Positions 1 to 8,184 of a stretch of DNA of 64,000 bases are shown here, piece after piece. The position numbers and the translations under genes are program-made. This DNA comes from Paenarthrobacter aurescens (lineage in GTDB: Bacteria > Actinomycetota > Actinomycetes > Actinomycetales > Micrococcaceae). Where the stretch lies: NCBI RefSeq assembly GCF_041549525.1, contig NZ_CP157456.1:682001-746000 (forward strand), written 5' to 3'. Position 1 is the first letter of the stretch. Every line of letters starts with the position of its first letter. Below the pieces are notes generated by a model. The model did no database searches and was not told the origin of the DNA. It was given only the letters and a program-made list of their open reading frames with translations.

Positions 1-1
1 G

Positions 2-547
2 CTGATGTCCCCGGAAATGTTCACCGGTTGGGGCATCCGCACCCTGGGCTCGGACATGGGCGCGTACAACCCGGTCAGCTACCACAACGGCTCCGTGTGG
101 CCACACGACACCGCCCTGGTTGCCACCGGCCTCATGCGGTACGGATTCGTGAAGGAAGCCAGCCGGGTTGCGAGCGGACTGTTCGACGCCGCCGAACACT
201 TCGGCGGCAGGCTCCCGGAGCTTTTCTGCGGCTTTGATCGGGCCGACTTCGCGGAGCCGGTTCCGTACCCGACGGCGTGTTCGCCCCAAGCATGGGCGGC
301 TGCAGCTCCGGTTCAACTCGCCAGGATCCTGCTGCGGTTCGATCCCGATTTCACCCGGAACGTCCTGCACCTGGCGCCAATTCTGCCCGATGCTTATGGG
401 TCCTTCCGCGCCGACAACGTGCTGTTGGGGCGCTCGCGGATTACGGTGCATGCCTCCGGTTCATCCGGTTCGGTGACCGGGGTACCTGCCGGGCTGGAGC
501 TGCGGAGTGACCCCCGGCCGCCGCTGACGGGAGACCTGTTCGGCTAG
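2..547 (+). CDS. Glycogen-debranching-type amylo-alpha-1,6-glucosidase, C-terminal part
   Basis: This is the 3' end of a gene that begins before the window; the frame is open from base 2. The visible 181 residues match the (alpha/alpha)6-barrel end of amylo-alpha-1,6-glucosidase (GDE_C) proteins. The run YNPVSYHNGSVWPHDTALVA near the start is the typical active-site strand and helix, and PTACSPQAWAAAAPVQL follows at about residue 90. Such proteins remove alpha-1,6 branches from glycogen or related glucans in the cytoplasm, but many actinobacterial homologues have no tested substrate. It converges on the acetyltransferase gene with only 7 bases between the stops. Its strand and type give no link to the inulin operon that follows. 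Confidence 0.8.
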   Translation: MMSPEMFTGWGIRTLGSDMGAYNPVSYHNGSVWPHDTALVATGLMRYGFVKEASRVASGLFDAAEHFGGRLPELFCGFDRADFAEPVPYPTACSPQAWAAAAPVQLARILLRFDPDFTRNVLHLAPILPDAYGSFRADNVLLGRSRITVHASGSSGSVTGVPAGLELRSDPRPPLTGDLFG

Positions 548-554
548 CTGTTTT

Positions 555-1085
555 TCAAAGCCGGCGCTCCATTACGTAGTCGTGCTCCACGGTGTTGCCG
601 AGCTTGAAGGACTTTGTGCCTACCCGTTGGAAGCCGCTCTTGTCATAGAAGCGAATGGCCTTGGCGTTCTCGCTGTTGACGCCAAGCCACACACCGGCCG
701 CGCCCTTGTCCGCGGCGTTGGCCAAGGACGCCTGGATGAGCCTTGATGCGGCACCCTTGCCGTGGTGCTCCGGGTGGACGTAGCACTTGCTCAACTCGGT
801 GGAGGGGAGCGCGGACAAGACCGAGGCGACGTCAGGGTCGCTGGCCGGTTTGGCAATCAGCATGGTGTACCCGTTGAGCTGCCCGTCCTGGTCCAGCACC
901 AGGATGGCGATGTTGGCATCGGCGAGGTAGTCCTTGAAGTTCTCTTCGCTCAGCGTTTTCTCCAGATGCGCCTGGATGTCCTCCGGGGAAGAACCGGGCG
1001 GGCACGCCAGCGGAAAGGTGATGGCGGCAAGCTCTGCCAGCTTCCCGGCGTCGTGCGTTGTTGCGGTGCGGATGGTTTCAGTCAC
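555..1085 (-). CDS. GNAT-family N-acetyltransferase
   Basis: A 176-residue single-domain GNAT protein, expected to move an acetyl group from acetyl-CoA to an amine; the substrate cannot be read from the sequence. The acetyl-CoA loop is visible as HHGKGAASRLI at about residues 107-117 (Q/RxxGxG/A type). It is preceded by the strand LSKCYVHPE and followed by the C-terminal GVNSENAKAIRFYDKSGF segment common to RimI-like members. The ATG has a purine-rich run (AAGGGGG) about 5 bases upstream. It lies downstream of the inulin operon on the same strand but is separated from it by a long perfect palindrome, so it is probably expressed independently. Confidence 0.85.
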   Translation of the reverse strand: MTETIRTATTHDAGKLAELAAITFPLACPPGSSPEDIQAHLEKTLSEENFKDYLADANIAILVLDQDGQLNGYTMLIAKPASDPDVASVLSALPSTELSKCYVHPEHHGKGAASRLIQASLANAADKGAAGVWLGVNSENAKAIRFYDKSGFQRVGTKSFKLGNTVEHDYVMERRL

Positions 1086-1098
1086 GTGGCCCCCTTGC

Positions 1099-1161
1099 GA
1101 GTTTTTGTACAGCTAATGCCCCTAAGAACGAATCTTAGGGGCATTAGCTGTACAAAAACTC
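1099..1161. repeat. 29-bp perfect palindrome with 5-base loop after the inulin operon
   Basis: Bases 1099-1127 and 1133-1161 are exact reverse complements around the loop ACGAA. The outer end of each arm is GAGTTTTTGTACAG and the inner end is CCCCTAAGA. It lies between the stop of the GH32 gene and the start of the acetyltransferase gene, so it can end transcription of the inulin operon. There is no T-run immediately after the stem, so it is not a textbook intrinsic terminator. A mobile or dispersed palindromic element is the alternative. Confidence 0.75.
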
Positions 1162-1182
1162 CCAGGTTCGGGGGGTCCAGGC

Positions 1183-2685
1183 TCAGGACAAGGCTGTGAC
1201 CGTCAGTTTCCGCACTGTGGCTGTGCCGCCCTCCGCGCTCAGTTGGGTGCCCACGCTCCCGTTGCTGGGGAACACGAGATCGGTCAACGCAACCTTGCCG
1301 CCTTGGGCGAAGACTTCCACGGAGCCATGGTCCACGATCACTTGAAGCTTCAGCACGCCGTCCTCCAGAACCACGGGTGCCGATTCTGCGGAGGCGAACT
1401 TTTCGTGGAAAGAGGTGTCACCGGAGTTTCGGCGATCCAGGGTGAGCCGGTGAGCGGCGGCGTCGAAACTCAGGTGAGTGGCCCCGAAAAGTGTCAACGA
1501 GACAGCCCGGGCCGTACCCGGCAGGATCTCGGCATTGATCACTTGGGCTGTGTCAAAGTCCGGTAGTGCGAGAGGGGAAGAACCAACCTCCACGTCCTGC
1601 ACAGTGTGGATGTTCCTCCCGAAACCCGGGGACAGAACAGGGCGCTGGACCAAACGGGGTAGTCCGTCAATCGTGGCCAGTTCCACCTCCCGCGCCAGTG
1701 ACATGCTTGACCGCCACGGCGATGTTGGGAGGGAGTTGGCGTAATCCCAGTTGTTCATCCATCCGATCATGATCCGGCGGTTGTTGGGAGCGTTGCTGAA
1801 AGAGACGGCAGCGTAGTAGTCGCGGCCCCAATCCAGCCAAAGACAATCCGGGAGGTTCACGGTTCCGTCCGCACTGGCTTGCACTAAAGAATCGGGATCA
1901 GGGATGAATCGGACGCCATCGAAGTGGCCCACAAAGTACTGCCCTCCCGATCCGCCGGCCACGGCACCGGGATTGATATTGACCACCAGCACCCACTTGA
2001 GCTGATGGGGATCCCCATCCACGGGAAGGGCGAACAGATCAGGACATTCCCACTCGCCGCCAGTGGCATTGGCAGGGCCGAAGGTGCTCAGGTACTCCCA
2101 TTCCTTGAGGTCGGCGGAACGATACAAAACCACTTGCTGATGCTGGGCCTCCACCGCAACCATCACCCAGAAAGCACCGTCGGATCCCTCATGGCGAAAT
2201 ACCTTGGGATCCCTGAAATGGGCTGAGCCCCGGTTCAGTACCGGATTGCCCGAGTATTTATGCCACGTCATACCCGCGTCCGTGGAGAAGGCAAGCGACT
2301 GTGCCTGGGTCCCCTGCAGCCCTGAGCCTTCCTTGAAAGCACTGGTGTAGATGGCAATCAGCGGAGGGTTCTCCAGTGTGCCCAAACCGGACGTGTTTTC
2401 TTCATCCACCACCACGCTGCCGGAGAACACGTCCTCCTGCTCGTCGCAGGCGATGGCCACCGGGTGTTCGGTCCAGTGCAGTAGATCCTCCGAGGTGGCG
2501 TGACCCCAAGACATGTTGCCCCAGACGTTATCGAACGGGTTGCTCTGGTAGAAGAGGTGGTAAACACCCTGGTAGTACACCAGCCCATTGGGATCGTTCA
2601 GCCAGGTGCTGTTGGCCGTGTAATGAAGCGCCGGCCGGGTCACAAGGTGGGCAGCACCGGCAGGGTGAGTGGTTGTATCAGTCAT
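1183..2685 (-). CDS. GH32 beta-fructosidase (exo-inulinase / inulobiose hydrolase), cytoplasmic
   Basis: A 500-residue glycoside hydrolase family 32 protein with the five-bladed propeller followed by the C-terminal beta-sandwich. The three acidic catalytic signatures are present: WLNDPNG with nucleophile Asp31, FRDP with Asp159, and ECPDLF with acid/base Glu213. There is no signal peptide, so it should work in the cytoplasm on short beta-fructosides such as inulobiose or sucrose rather than on polymeric inulin. It is the last gene of the seven-gene inulin operon; its ATG lies inside the end of the fructokinase gene (8-base overlap), which suggests translational coupling. Family and location are secure; preference for beta-2,1 over beta-2,6 linkages is inferred from the neighbouring GH91 genes. 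Confidence 0.9.
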   Translation of the reverse strand: MTDTTTHPAGAAHLVTRPALHYTANSTWLNDPNGLVYYQGVYHLFYQSNPFDNVWGNMSWGHATSEDLLHWTEHPVAIACDEQEDVFSGSVVVDEENTSGLGTLENPPLIAIYTSAFKEGSGLQGTQAQSLAFSTDAGMTWHKYSGNPVLNRGSAHFRDPKVFRHEGSDGAFWVMVAVEAQHQQVVLYRSADLKEWEYLSTFGPANATGGEWECPDLFALPVDGDPHQLKWVLVVNINPGAVAGGSGGQYFVGHFDGVRFIPDPDSLVQASADGTVNLPDCLWLDWGRDYYAAVSFSNAPNNRRIMIGWMNNWDYANSLPTSPWRSSMSLAREVELATIDGLPRLVQRPVLSPGFGRNIHTVQDVEVGSSPLALPDFDTAQVINAEILPGTARAVSLTLFGATHLSFDAAAHRLTLDRRNSGDTSFHEKFASAESAPVVLEDGVLKLQVIVDHGSVEVFAQGGKVALTDLVFPSNGSVGTQLSAEGGTATVRKLTVTALS

Positions 2686-3631
2686 TGGAGTTCTTTCGGG
2701 AAGTGTGTGCCAGTTCCAGCGATCCGCTCAACTCGGTCCGCGTTGGCGGGTTGGCTCCGTGCCGTCCCACGGTGATGGCCGCAGCGAGGGAAGCGGCCGT
2801 TCCCAGCCTGGTGAGTTCGGCGTCGTGGAAAACGGCCTGCGGGTTCTCCACCAGTCCTGCGATCAGGGCGGACATATAGGAATCGCCCGCGCCGACAGTA
2901 TCTTTAACCACCACAGCTGGCGCCGGCACATGGACCTCGGCGGTCCTGGACCATAGATACGACCCCGACCCGCCATCGGTGATGATGGCCGCTGCCGGCC
3001 CCAGGCCAAGAAGGTGGCGCCCGACGGCGGCAGGAGACCACCGTGGGTAGAGCCAGAGGGCATCTTCCGAACTGAGCTTCACAACAGTAGCCAGTGCCGC
3101 CGTGCGCTCAAAGGTTTGCAGGGCTGCAGCATGGTCCGGGATGAGCGTGGGGCGGATATTGGGATCGTAGGTGATGGTGCAGCGTCCGGAGAACAGTTCC
3201 AGCACGGACCGGACCTGAGTTGCCCCGGGCTCCATGAACGCGGCCAAAGACCCTGTGTGCAGTACCTTCGGGAGGAACGTCGGACTGATATCGGGGAGAT
3301 CCCACTGGAAGTCGAACTCGTACTCCGCGGAGCCGTCGCTGTCCAGGATCGCCCTGGCAGTTGACGTCCTGGGGAGGTGTTCGGCTCCCGGCATCATGGA
3401 CACGCCAGCGCTCGCCAAGTGCTCTTGAATCCGCGCGCTGCGGTGGTCCTTGCCCAATGCTGTGAGAAACGAAGTGCTGATACCCAGGAGACCGAGCCCG
3501 AAGGCAACGTTGAGCCCGGAACCGCCCGGGAACTCGACGGCCCCTGCCGCTGTGTCAATGACGTCGATGAGGGCTTCGCCAACTACTACGACCTCCGTTT
3601 CAGGGCAGGAGGGGACAGGGCGGCTGTGCAT
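2678..3631 (-). CDS. PfkB-family fructokinase
   Basis: A 317-residue ribokinase/PfkB-fold sugar kinase. The N-terminal signature GEALIDVID and the glycine-rich EFPGGSGLNVA are present, as is the C-terminal DTVGAGDSYMSAL motif with the catalytic base Asp250 and the anion hole. Position between a LacI repressor and a GH32 beta-fructosidase makes fructose the most likely substrate, giving fructose 6-phosphate in the cytoplasm. The gene starts 47 bases after the repressor gene ends and overlaps the GH32 start by 8 bases. The PfkB family also holds kinases for other sugars, so the substrate is inferred from context. Confidence 0.85.
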   Translation of the reverse strand: MHSRPVPSCPETEVVVVGEALIDVIDTAAGAVEFPGGSGLNVAFGLGLLGISTSFLTALGKDHRSARIQEHLASAGVSMMPGAEHLPRTSTARAILDSDGSAEYEFDFQWDLPDISPTFLPKVLHTGSLAAFMEPGATQVRSVLELFSGRCTITYDPNIRPTLIPDHAAALQTFERTAALATVVKLSSEDALWLYPRWSPAAVGRHLLGLGPAAAIITDGGSGSYLWSRTAEVHVPAPAVVVKDTVGAGDSYMSALIAGLVENPQAVFHDAELTRLGTAASLAAAITVGRHGANPPTRTELSGSLELAHTSRKNSND

Positions 3632-3678
3632 TGATGATCCTTCGTGGTGGGCGCGTCCGAGGCCGGACGCGGTGGAAG

Positions 3679-4767
3679 TCAGGTGGTGGTGCGCGCAATC
3701 TGTTCTGCGCTGCCTTCGCGAGGCCCGGGCTGCGGGGGCGCGACGGAATTGCGCAGGACCAACGGGCAGGGAAGAACAGTGGGGTGGGCCGTCAACAGTT
3801 GCAGGTCCGTTTTTCCCTCGATCGCGTCAATCAGGTTTTTGGTTGCCCACGCGCCCATTTCATAGTGCGGAAGGGCCACAGTGGTCAGTGATGGGTAAAG
3901 ATTTTCCGCGATGAGCTGCTGGTTATCGAATCCCACAATGGAGAGGTCCTCCGGTATTCGCAGCCCAAGCTCCCCGGCTGCCCTGTAAGCACCCATGGCC
4001 ATACGGTCGTTGTAGCAAAAGATGGCCGTGGGGCGGTTGGGCGATTGCAGAACCCGCAGTGCCGCTTCATGGCCGCCTGGTACCTCGGACAATTCCGAGT
4101 GGACCAGCTCTTCATGGAACGTCAGCCCGGCGTCGGCCAGCGTGTCTTGGAAAGCCTTGAGCCTGGAGTGCGTGGCCGGCACGTCATCGGTGTTGTTAAT
4201 CATCCCGATCCGCGTGTGACCGGCGTCGATCAGGGTTTGAACCGCGAGGCGTGCACCGCCGGCTTCGTCGGGGATGACTGCTGAAACGGAGCGGTTGATG
4301 TCCTCGGAGTCCACGAGGACCGCCGGAACACCGGTGAGATTCTTGGGAAGGGACAGCTTCCGGTGGTACATGGTGGCGTACAGGATGCCATCAACTTGCC
4401 GGTCCAACAGATCAGCGACGTCGCTTTCGCGAGAGTCCTGCGAACCGGTGCTGGTGGAGTTGATGATCATGATGTTGTACCCACGTGCCCGTGCCGTTTC
4501 CTCGGCCCCGAGGATGATCCGGCCTGCGTGCGGAGTGGTGGCGATCTCTTCGCTGATGAAACCGATCATCCCCGAACGTTGGGTGCGAAGGGCCTGGGCC
4601 AGTCGGTTGGGCCCATAACCCAGCTGTTGAGCCGCTTGGTGGACCCGTTCCCTCGTTTCGGTACCTACGCGGGCGTAGGCAACGTCATTGAGGACGTGGG
4701 AGACGGTGGTGACAGAGACACCGGCTGCGGCGGCCACGTCTTTGATACCGACAGATCTTTTGGTCAT
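3679..4767 (-). CDS. LacI-family transcriptional regulator of the inulin locus
   Basis: A 362-residue LacI/GalR protein. The N-terminal helix-turn-helix is clear (GIKDVAAAAGVSVTTVSHVLN, then the hinge region QLGYGPNRLAQALRT), followed by a periplasmic-binding-protein-like effector domain. It sits inside the operon it probably controls, 69 bases after the GH91 hydrolase gene. The likely targets are two operator-like sites in the divergent promoter region near 9522-9541 and 9669-9684. Effector unknown: DFA III, inulobiose, fructose or a phosphate are candidates. The protein continues about 25 polar residues past the usual end of the family. Confidence 0.9.
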   Translation of the reverse strand: MTKRSVGIKDVAAAAGVSVTTVSHVLNDVAYARVGTETRERVHQAAQQLGYGPNRLAQALRTQRSGMIGFISEEIATTPHAGRIILGAEETARARGYNIMIINSTSTGSQDSRESDVADLLDRQVDGILYATMYHRKLSLPKNLTGVPAVLVDSEDINRSVSAVIPDEAGGARLAVQTLIDAGHTRIGMINNTDDVPATHSRLKAFQDTLADAGLTFHEELVHSELSEVPGGHEAALRVLQSPNRPTAIFCYNDRMAMGAYRAAGELGLRIPEDLSIVGFDNQQLIAENLYPSLTTVALPHYEMGAWATKNLIDAIEGKTDLQLLTAHPTVLPCPLVLRNSVAPPQPGPREGSAEQIARTTT

Positions 4768-4836
4768 TGCTTTCCCACGTCCTCAAGGTGTTGATGATTG
4801 TTGCTGATCCTACGTCCGCTTACTGGTCTCAGTAGG

Positions 4837-6249
4837 CTATCGAGGAATACCCGCGCCCTGGCTGCTTTGGGTGGACTCTGCTGCCGCAAAGCCCACGGTG
4901 GGCGTGGCCCTCACAGCATTGGCACCCCTGTCCGCGATGACCTGGGCGTCGTTCCCGGAGTCAAGGATGGTATTCCGTGCCGAGGTGGAGTCGACCAGCA
5001 CCGCCGTTACGGCGAGTCCGTCCGAAGCTCCGGTGGTCAACAAGGCGTCCACTTGGGCCGCGAAGCAGGAGTCACTGGACGCAGAGCGAACGTCCATGGC
5101 CACCACGTGGTTGTTGGAGACAAAGTTTCCTGTCCCTTCCGCCAACCGAATGATCACCGGCGTGGCCCCTGACGGCCAGATGCTTTGCGCGTCCACAACC
5201 TCGGAGAAGTGGTTGCCGATCACTGAGTTATTGCTTCCACTGATGCGGAGAATCCCGTAAAGGTCATCGCGCCCGTTGTCGACGCCCAGGAACGGCGTCC
5301 ACGGCTCGTGGTCACGAAGGAAATGGTTGGTGGACACCAAATTCTCCGAGCTGCCCTCCGCAAGAACCACCATTCCGGGGTAAAACGAGTGCAGGCGGTT
5401 GTTGGAGACGCTTGATCGAGTGACACCTTCGAAGTGGATGCTGCTGGCACCGCGGGGGAAGATGTTGTTCGCGGTGATCAGGAGACCGCCATGGTTCTGG
5501 GCGTAGATCGAGTGACCTTTGAAGCCGGCCCCTATCAAGTTGTCCGTGATCTTGGAGGCTTGACCCCAGCCGCGGAGTTCTATGCAGCTTCCGCATTCAG
5601 CAATGAAGTTGTCGTGGACGGACAGGGCGTCTGCCTTGCAGATGGTGAGCGCGTTCTCAAGGTAGACGAAACCCATTCCATTGACCCGGAAAGAGTCATT
5701 GGCGCTCGCCACATAAATGCCGGTCTTGCCGTTGACGTAACTGTTCTCCGCAGGCAGCCCGGACCCGTCCGGGGTGAAGTGCAAGCCGTCTATGCAGAAG
5801 TTGGAGAACTCAACGGAACTGATCCTTGGGCTTCCGCTTCGTTCAACGTAGAAGGCGGCACCCTTGGATTCCTGGTCCGGCAGTAAGTCACTGGGCCGCT
5901 CGTCATCAATGATCGGCAGATCCACCATGACGCGGCTCCCGCCAGGCCACAACTCATGAAGATCGGGCCATTCGGCCTCGGGAGCATTGAAACGGATGCT
6001 CGAGGACGTGAAGCCATGACCTGAGCCTTCAATCCTGAGGAAGCTGACGTCGATGACTACCTGTGTCCGGAGGCGATAATCGCCGGGCGGAAGATAAATC
6101 ACCGCTCCCGGCTTGCCGCCGTCGTTCTCATCCGTGGCCGTTTGCCGGTCCTTGATGTCCGCGATGATGCTGTTGATGACTTCACCAACGTCCGTGAACG
6201 GATCCCCGATGGGCCAGGTGGTGACGTTGTAATAGTTGCTGTTGGACAT
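4837..6249 (-). CDS. GH91 difructose-anhydride hydrolase (probable DFA-IIIase), cytoplasmic
   Basis: A 470-residue right-handed beta-helix protein of glycoside hydrolase family 91, clearly paralogous to the secreted inulin fructotransferase at 9811. Shared blocks include VINSIIADIK, PPGDY, GHGF, NGKTGI, GMGFVYLE, FYPGM and DDLYG. The catalytic acid pair of the family is kept as Asp213 and Glu224, 11 residues apart. It has no signal peptide and carries an insertion at about residues 110-130 that the fructotransferase lacks. Cytoplasmic GH91 enzymes of Arthrobacter are known to hydrolyse DFA III to inulobiose, so that role fits here. The start was set at 6249, behind AAGGAAGGA; an upstream in-frame ATG at 6276 would overlap the permease gene. 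Confidence 0.85.
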   Translation of the reverse strand: MSNSNYYNVTTWPIGDPFTDVGEVINSIIADIKDRQTATDENDGGKPGAVIYLPPGDYRLRTQVVIDVSFLRIEGSGHGFTSSSIRFNAPEAEWPDLHELWPGGSRVMVDLPIIDDERPSDLLPDQESKGAAFYVERSGSPRISSVEFSNFCIDGLHFTPDGSGLPAENSYVNGKTGIYVASANDSFRVNGMGFVYLENALTICKADALSVHDNFIAECGSCIELRGWGQASKITDNLIGAGFKGHSIYAQNHGGLLITANNIFPRGASSIHFEGVTRSSVSNNRLHSFYPGMVVLAEGSSENLVSTNHFLRDHEPWTPFLGVDNGRDDLYGILRISGSNNSVIGNHFSEVVDAQSIWPSGATPVIIRLAEGTGNFVSNNHVVAMDVRSASSDSCFAAQVDALLTTGASDGLAVTAVLVDSTSARNTILDSGNDAQVIADRGANAVRATPTVGFAAAESTQSSQGAGIPR

Positions 6250-6259
6250 GGTTCCTTCC

Positions 6260-7225
6260 TTAGCCCTTAACCGCACCGAGCGTCATGCCGGCAACGATCT
6301 TGCGCTGCAGCAGCAGTGTCAGGAGGATGACGGGAATGGAGTAGACGGCCGCGAGTGCGGTCATGGAGCCCCAGTCCAGTCCGAACTGGGTTTGGAAGTT
6401 GGCGATAACCACGGGCGTTGTTTGCGAGCGGATTGCGGTCATGAGGAGCGCGAACAGGAATTCGTTCCACGACGCCAGGAAGGCGAAGATCGCGGTGACG
6501 GCGATGCCGCCGGAGACCACCGGGATGACTACCCGCCAGAGCGCACCCAATCTGCTGCAACCATCCACCGTTGCCGCTTCCTCCAAGTCGCGGGGGACCG
6601 CCTCGAAGAAGCTGGACATCAGCCAGATGGACAACGGCAGGGAGATGGTGGTGTGGGCGATGGACAGGGCTATGGGTGTGTCCGCCAGTCCTACGGAGGA
6701 CATCATGGATGCCAGCGGAATGCCGATTGCTACTGGCGGGACCATCCGTGTTACCAGTGCCGCCATGATGAACACGCGGCCGCTGGGAGTCTTATAGCGG
6801 GTGATGCCGTAGGCGGCCGGGACGGCCAGGACCAATGACAACAGGGTGCTGATGACGGCGGTCTGAATACTGTTGATAAACGAGGCCAAAACTCCGCTCC
6901 GGCCCAACGCGCTGGCGTAGTTCTCCAGCGTCCATTCCGTGGGAAGGATGGTGGGCGGGACGGCAATGGTATCGATCGGCGTCTTGAAGGACGTGAACAG
7001 CAGGTACAGGAACGGGAAGCCATACAGCACCATGGCCACGGCCAGCAGGATCCACAGAATGATCCGGGTGCTTCGGCGCCCTGCTTCCAGGCCCTCGCGG
7101 TTGACTCCGCGGCGCTTGCGCGGGCCGTTCAACGCGGCGGCGTTCGACGTCGGCTGTTCGCTTTGGCTTGTCACGTCGCCCTCTGTTGTGGCTTGGTTCC
7201 GTTTGATCGCGGTCCGGGAGGTCAT
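6260..7225 (-). CDS. ABC sugar transporter permease (MalG type)
   Basis: A 321-residue inner-membrane permease of the CUT1 class with a basic, polar 45-residue N-terminal tail and six predicted membrane segments starting at about residue 54. The cytoplasmic EAA loop that contacts the ATPase is visible as EEAATVDGCSRLGALWRVVIPV. It is the second of two permeases; its ATG overlaps the TGA of the preceding permease (ATGA). With the binding protein it should import an oligofructoside, most likely DFA III given the neighbouring GH91 enzymes. No ATPase gene is present in the cluster. Confidence 0.9.
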   Translation of the reverse strand: MTSRTAIKRNQATTEGDVTSQSEQPTSNAAALNGPRKRRGVNREGLEAGRRSTRIILWILLAVAMVLYGFPFLYLLFTSFKTPIDTIAVPPTILPTEWTLENYASALGRSGVLASFINSIQTAVISTLLSLVLAVPAAYGITRYKTPSGRVFIMAALVTRMVPPVAIGIPLASMMSSVGLADTPIALSIAHTTISLPLSIWLMSSFFEAVPRDLEEAATVDGCSRLGALWRVVIPVVSGGIAVTAIFAFLASWNEFLFALLMTAIRSQTTPVVIANFQTQFGLDWGSMTALAAVYSIPVILLTLLLQRKIVAGMTLGAVKG

Positions 7226-8112
7226 CAGTTGTCCTTTCCTGGCCGCCAGATGGTGGCCACCGCGAAGAATGCGACGGCGAGCATCGCCAGCAGGTAGATG
7301 GTGCCCATGGCGCTGGCCAGGCCGGGATCGCCGAAGCGGATCATGGTGCGGTAGATCAGCAGGCTCATGGTTTCGGATGCGGACTGTGGGCCGCCGTTGG
7401 TTTGGATCAGGATGGTGTCGAAGGCGCGTGCGGCGTCGATCCCGCGAACTACCAACGCCACTGCGATCACCGGGCGGAGGAGCGGAAGAATGATCTGGAA
7501 CAGGAGGGCGGGGGCCCTGGCACCGTCCAGGCGGGCAGCTTCAATCAGATCACCGGGGATGTTCTGCAGCCCGGCGAACAAGACGAGGCACATGAAGGAG
7601 GTAGTGAGCCAGATGTCCGGAATGGCCACTGAGAAAAGCACGATGTTCGGATCTGACAACCAGCCGATCTGGTTCGGATTGGAAAGAATACCCGCCTGAT
7701 GCAGGAGGGTTCCTATGAGGCCGAAGTTATCGATCATGAGGAACTTCCACAGCAAACCTGCAACGATCGGCGCGATCATCAGCGGGTACAGGAAGACGGT
7801 TCGCCAGATTTGGGATTTGCGTCCCAGGGCGGTGAACAGGAGCGCCATTCCCAAACCGAGAGCGAACTCGAGGGTTACCACCACCACGGTGTAAGCCAGG
7901 GTCCGCCATCCTGCGCCCATGAAGGCTTCGGAGGCGAAGGCCGTGACGTAGTTCTGGAAACCGACGAAGTCCCGGGGGCCGCCGGCAATGGGGGAGATTT
8001 TGTAGAAGCTGTCGGCGATAAGGCGGAACAGCGGGTAAGCCACGAAGACGCCCAGGAACAAAGCCGCCGGTGTCATCAGGTATAGGGCGAAGCGGCGATC
8101 GGAGATGCGCAC
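7225..8112 (-). CDS. ABC sugar transporter permease (MalF type)
   Basis: A 295-residue permease with about six membrane segments and the EAA loop IEAARLDGARAPALLFQIILPLLRP. It is the first permease after the binding protein, from which it is separated by 72 bases holding a strong 13-bp stem-loop. This matches the usual order in CUT1 sugar importers: binding protein, MalF-like, MalG-like. Membrane location and role in oligosaccharide uptake are secure by family; the specific substrate is inferred from the operon. Confidence 0.9.
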   Translation of the reverse strand: MRISDRRFALYLMTPAALFLGVFVAYPLFRLIADSFYKISPIAGGPRDFVGFQNYVTAFASEAFMGAGWRTLAYTVVVVTLEFALGLGMALLFTALGRKSQIWRTVFLYPLMIAPIVAGLLWKFLMIDNFGLIGTLLHQAGILSNPNQIGWLSDPNIVLFSVAIPDIWLTTSFMCLVLFAGLQNIPGDLIEAARLDGARAPALLFQIILPLLRPVIAVALVVRGIDAARAFDTILIQTNGGPQSASETMSLLIYRTMIRFGDPGLASAMGTIYLLAMLAVAFFAVATIWRPGKDN

Positions 8113-8136
8113 GATTTTCTCTTCTGCTGGTTGGGG

Positions 8137-8179
8137 CCGCGGCCGGCACGGGGTTTATGGTTCCGGGTGCCGGCCGCGG
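8137..8179 (-). promoter_or_regulatory. Intercistronic stem-loop between binding protein and permease genes
   Basis: Bases 8137-8149 and 8167-8179 form a 13-bp GC-rich perfect stem around a 17-base loop. Hairpins at this place in sugar ABC operons commonly protect the upstream binding-protein mRNA or cause partial termination, giving more binding protein than permease. No T-run follows, so partial read-through is expected. Confidence 0.6.
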
Positions 8180-8184
8180 AGTCT

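Noticed and set aside
1183..2685. Levan fructotransferase (also GH32)
   Set aside because: Those enzymes are secreted; this protein has no signal peptide and ends a cytoplasmic pathway with a fructokinase.
4837..6249. Pectate lyase or generic beta-helix polysaccharide lyase
   Set aside because: Block-by-block similarity to the GH91 fructotransferase at 9811, including the Asp/Glu pair with identical spacing, makes GH91 the better call.
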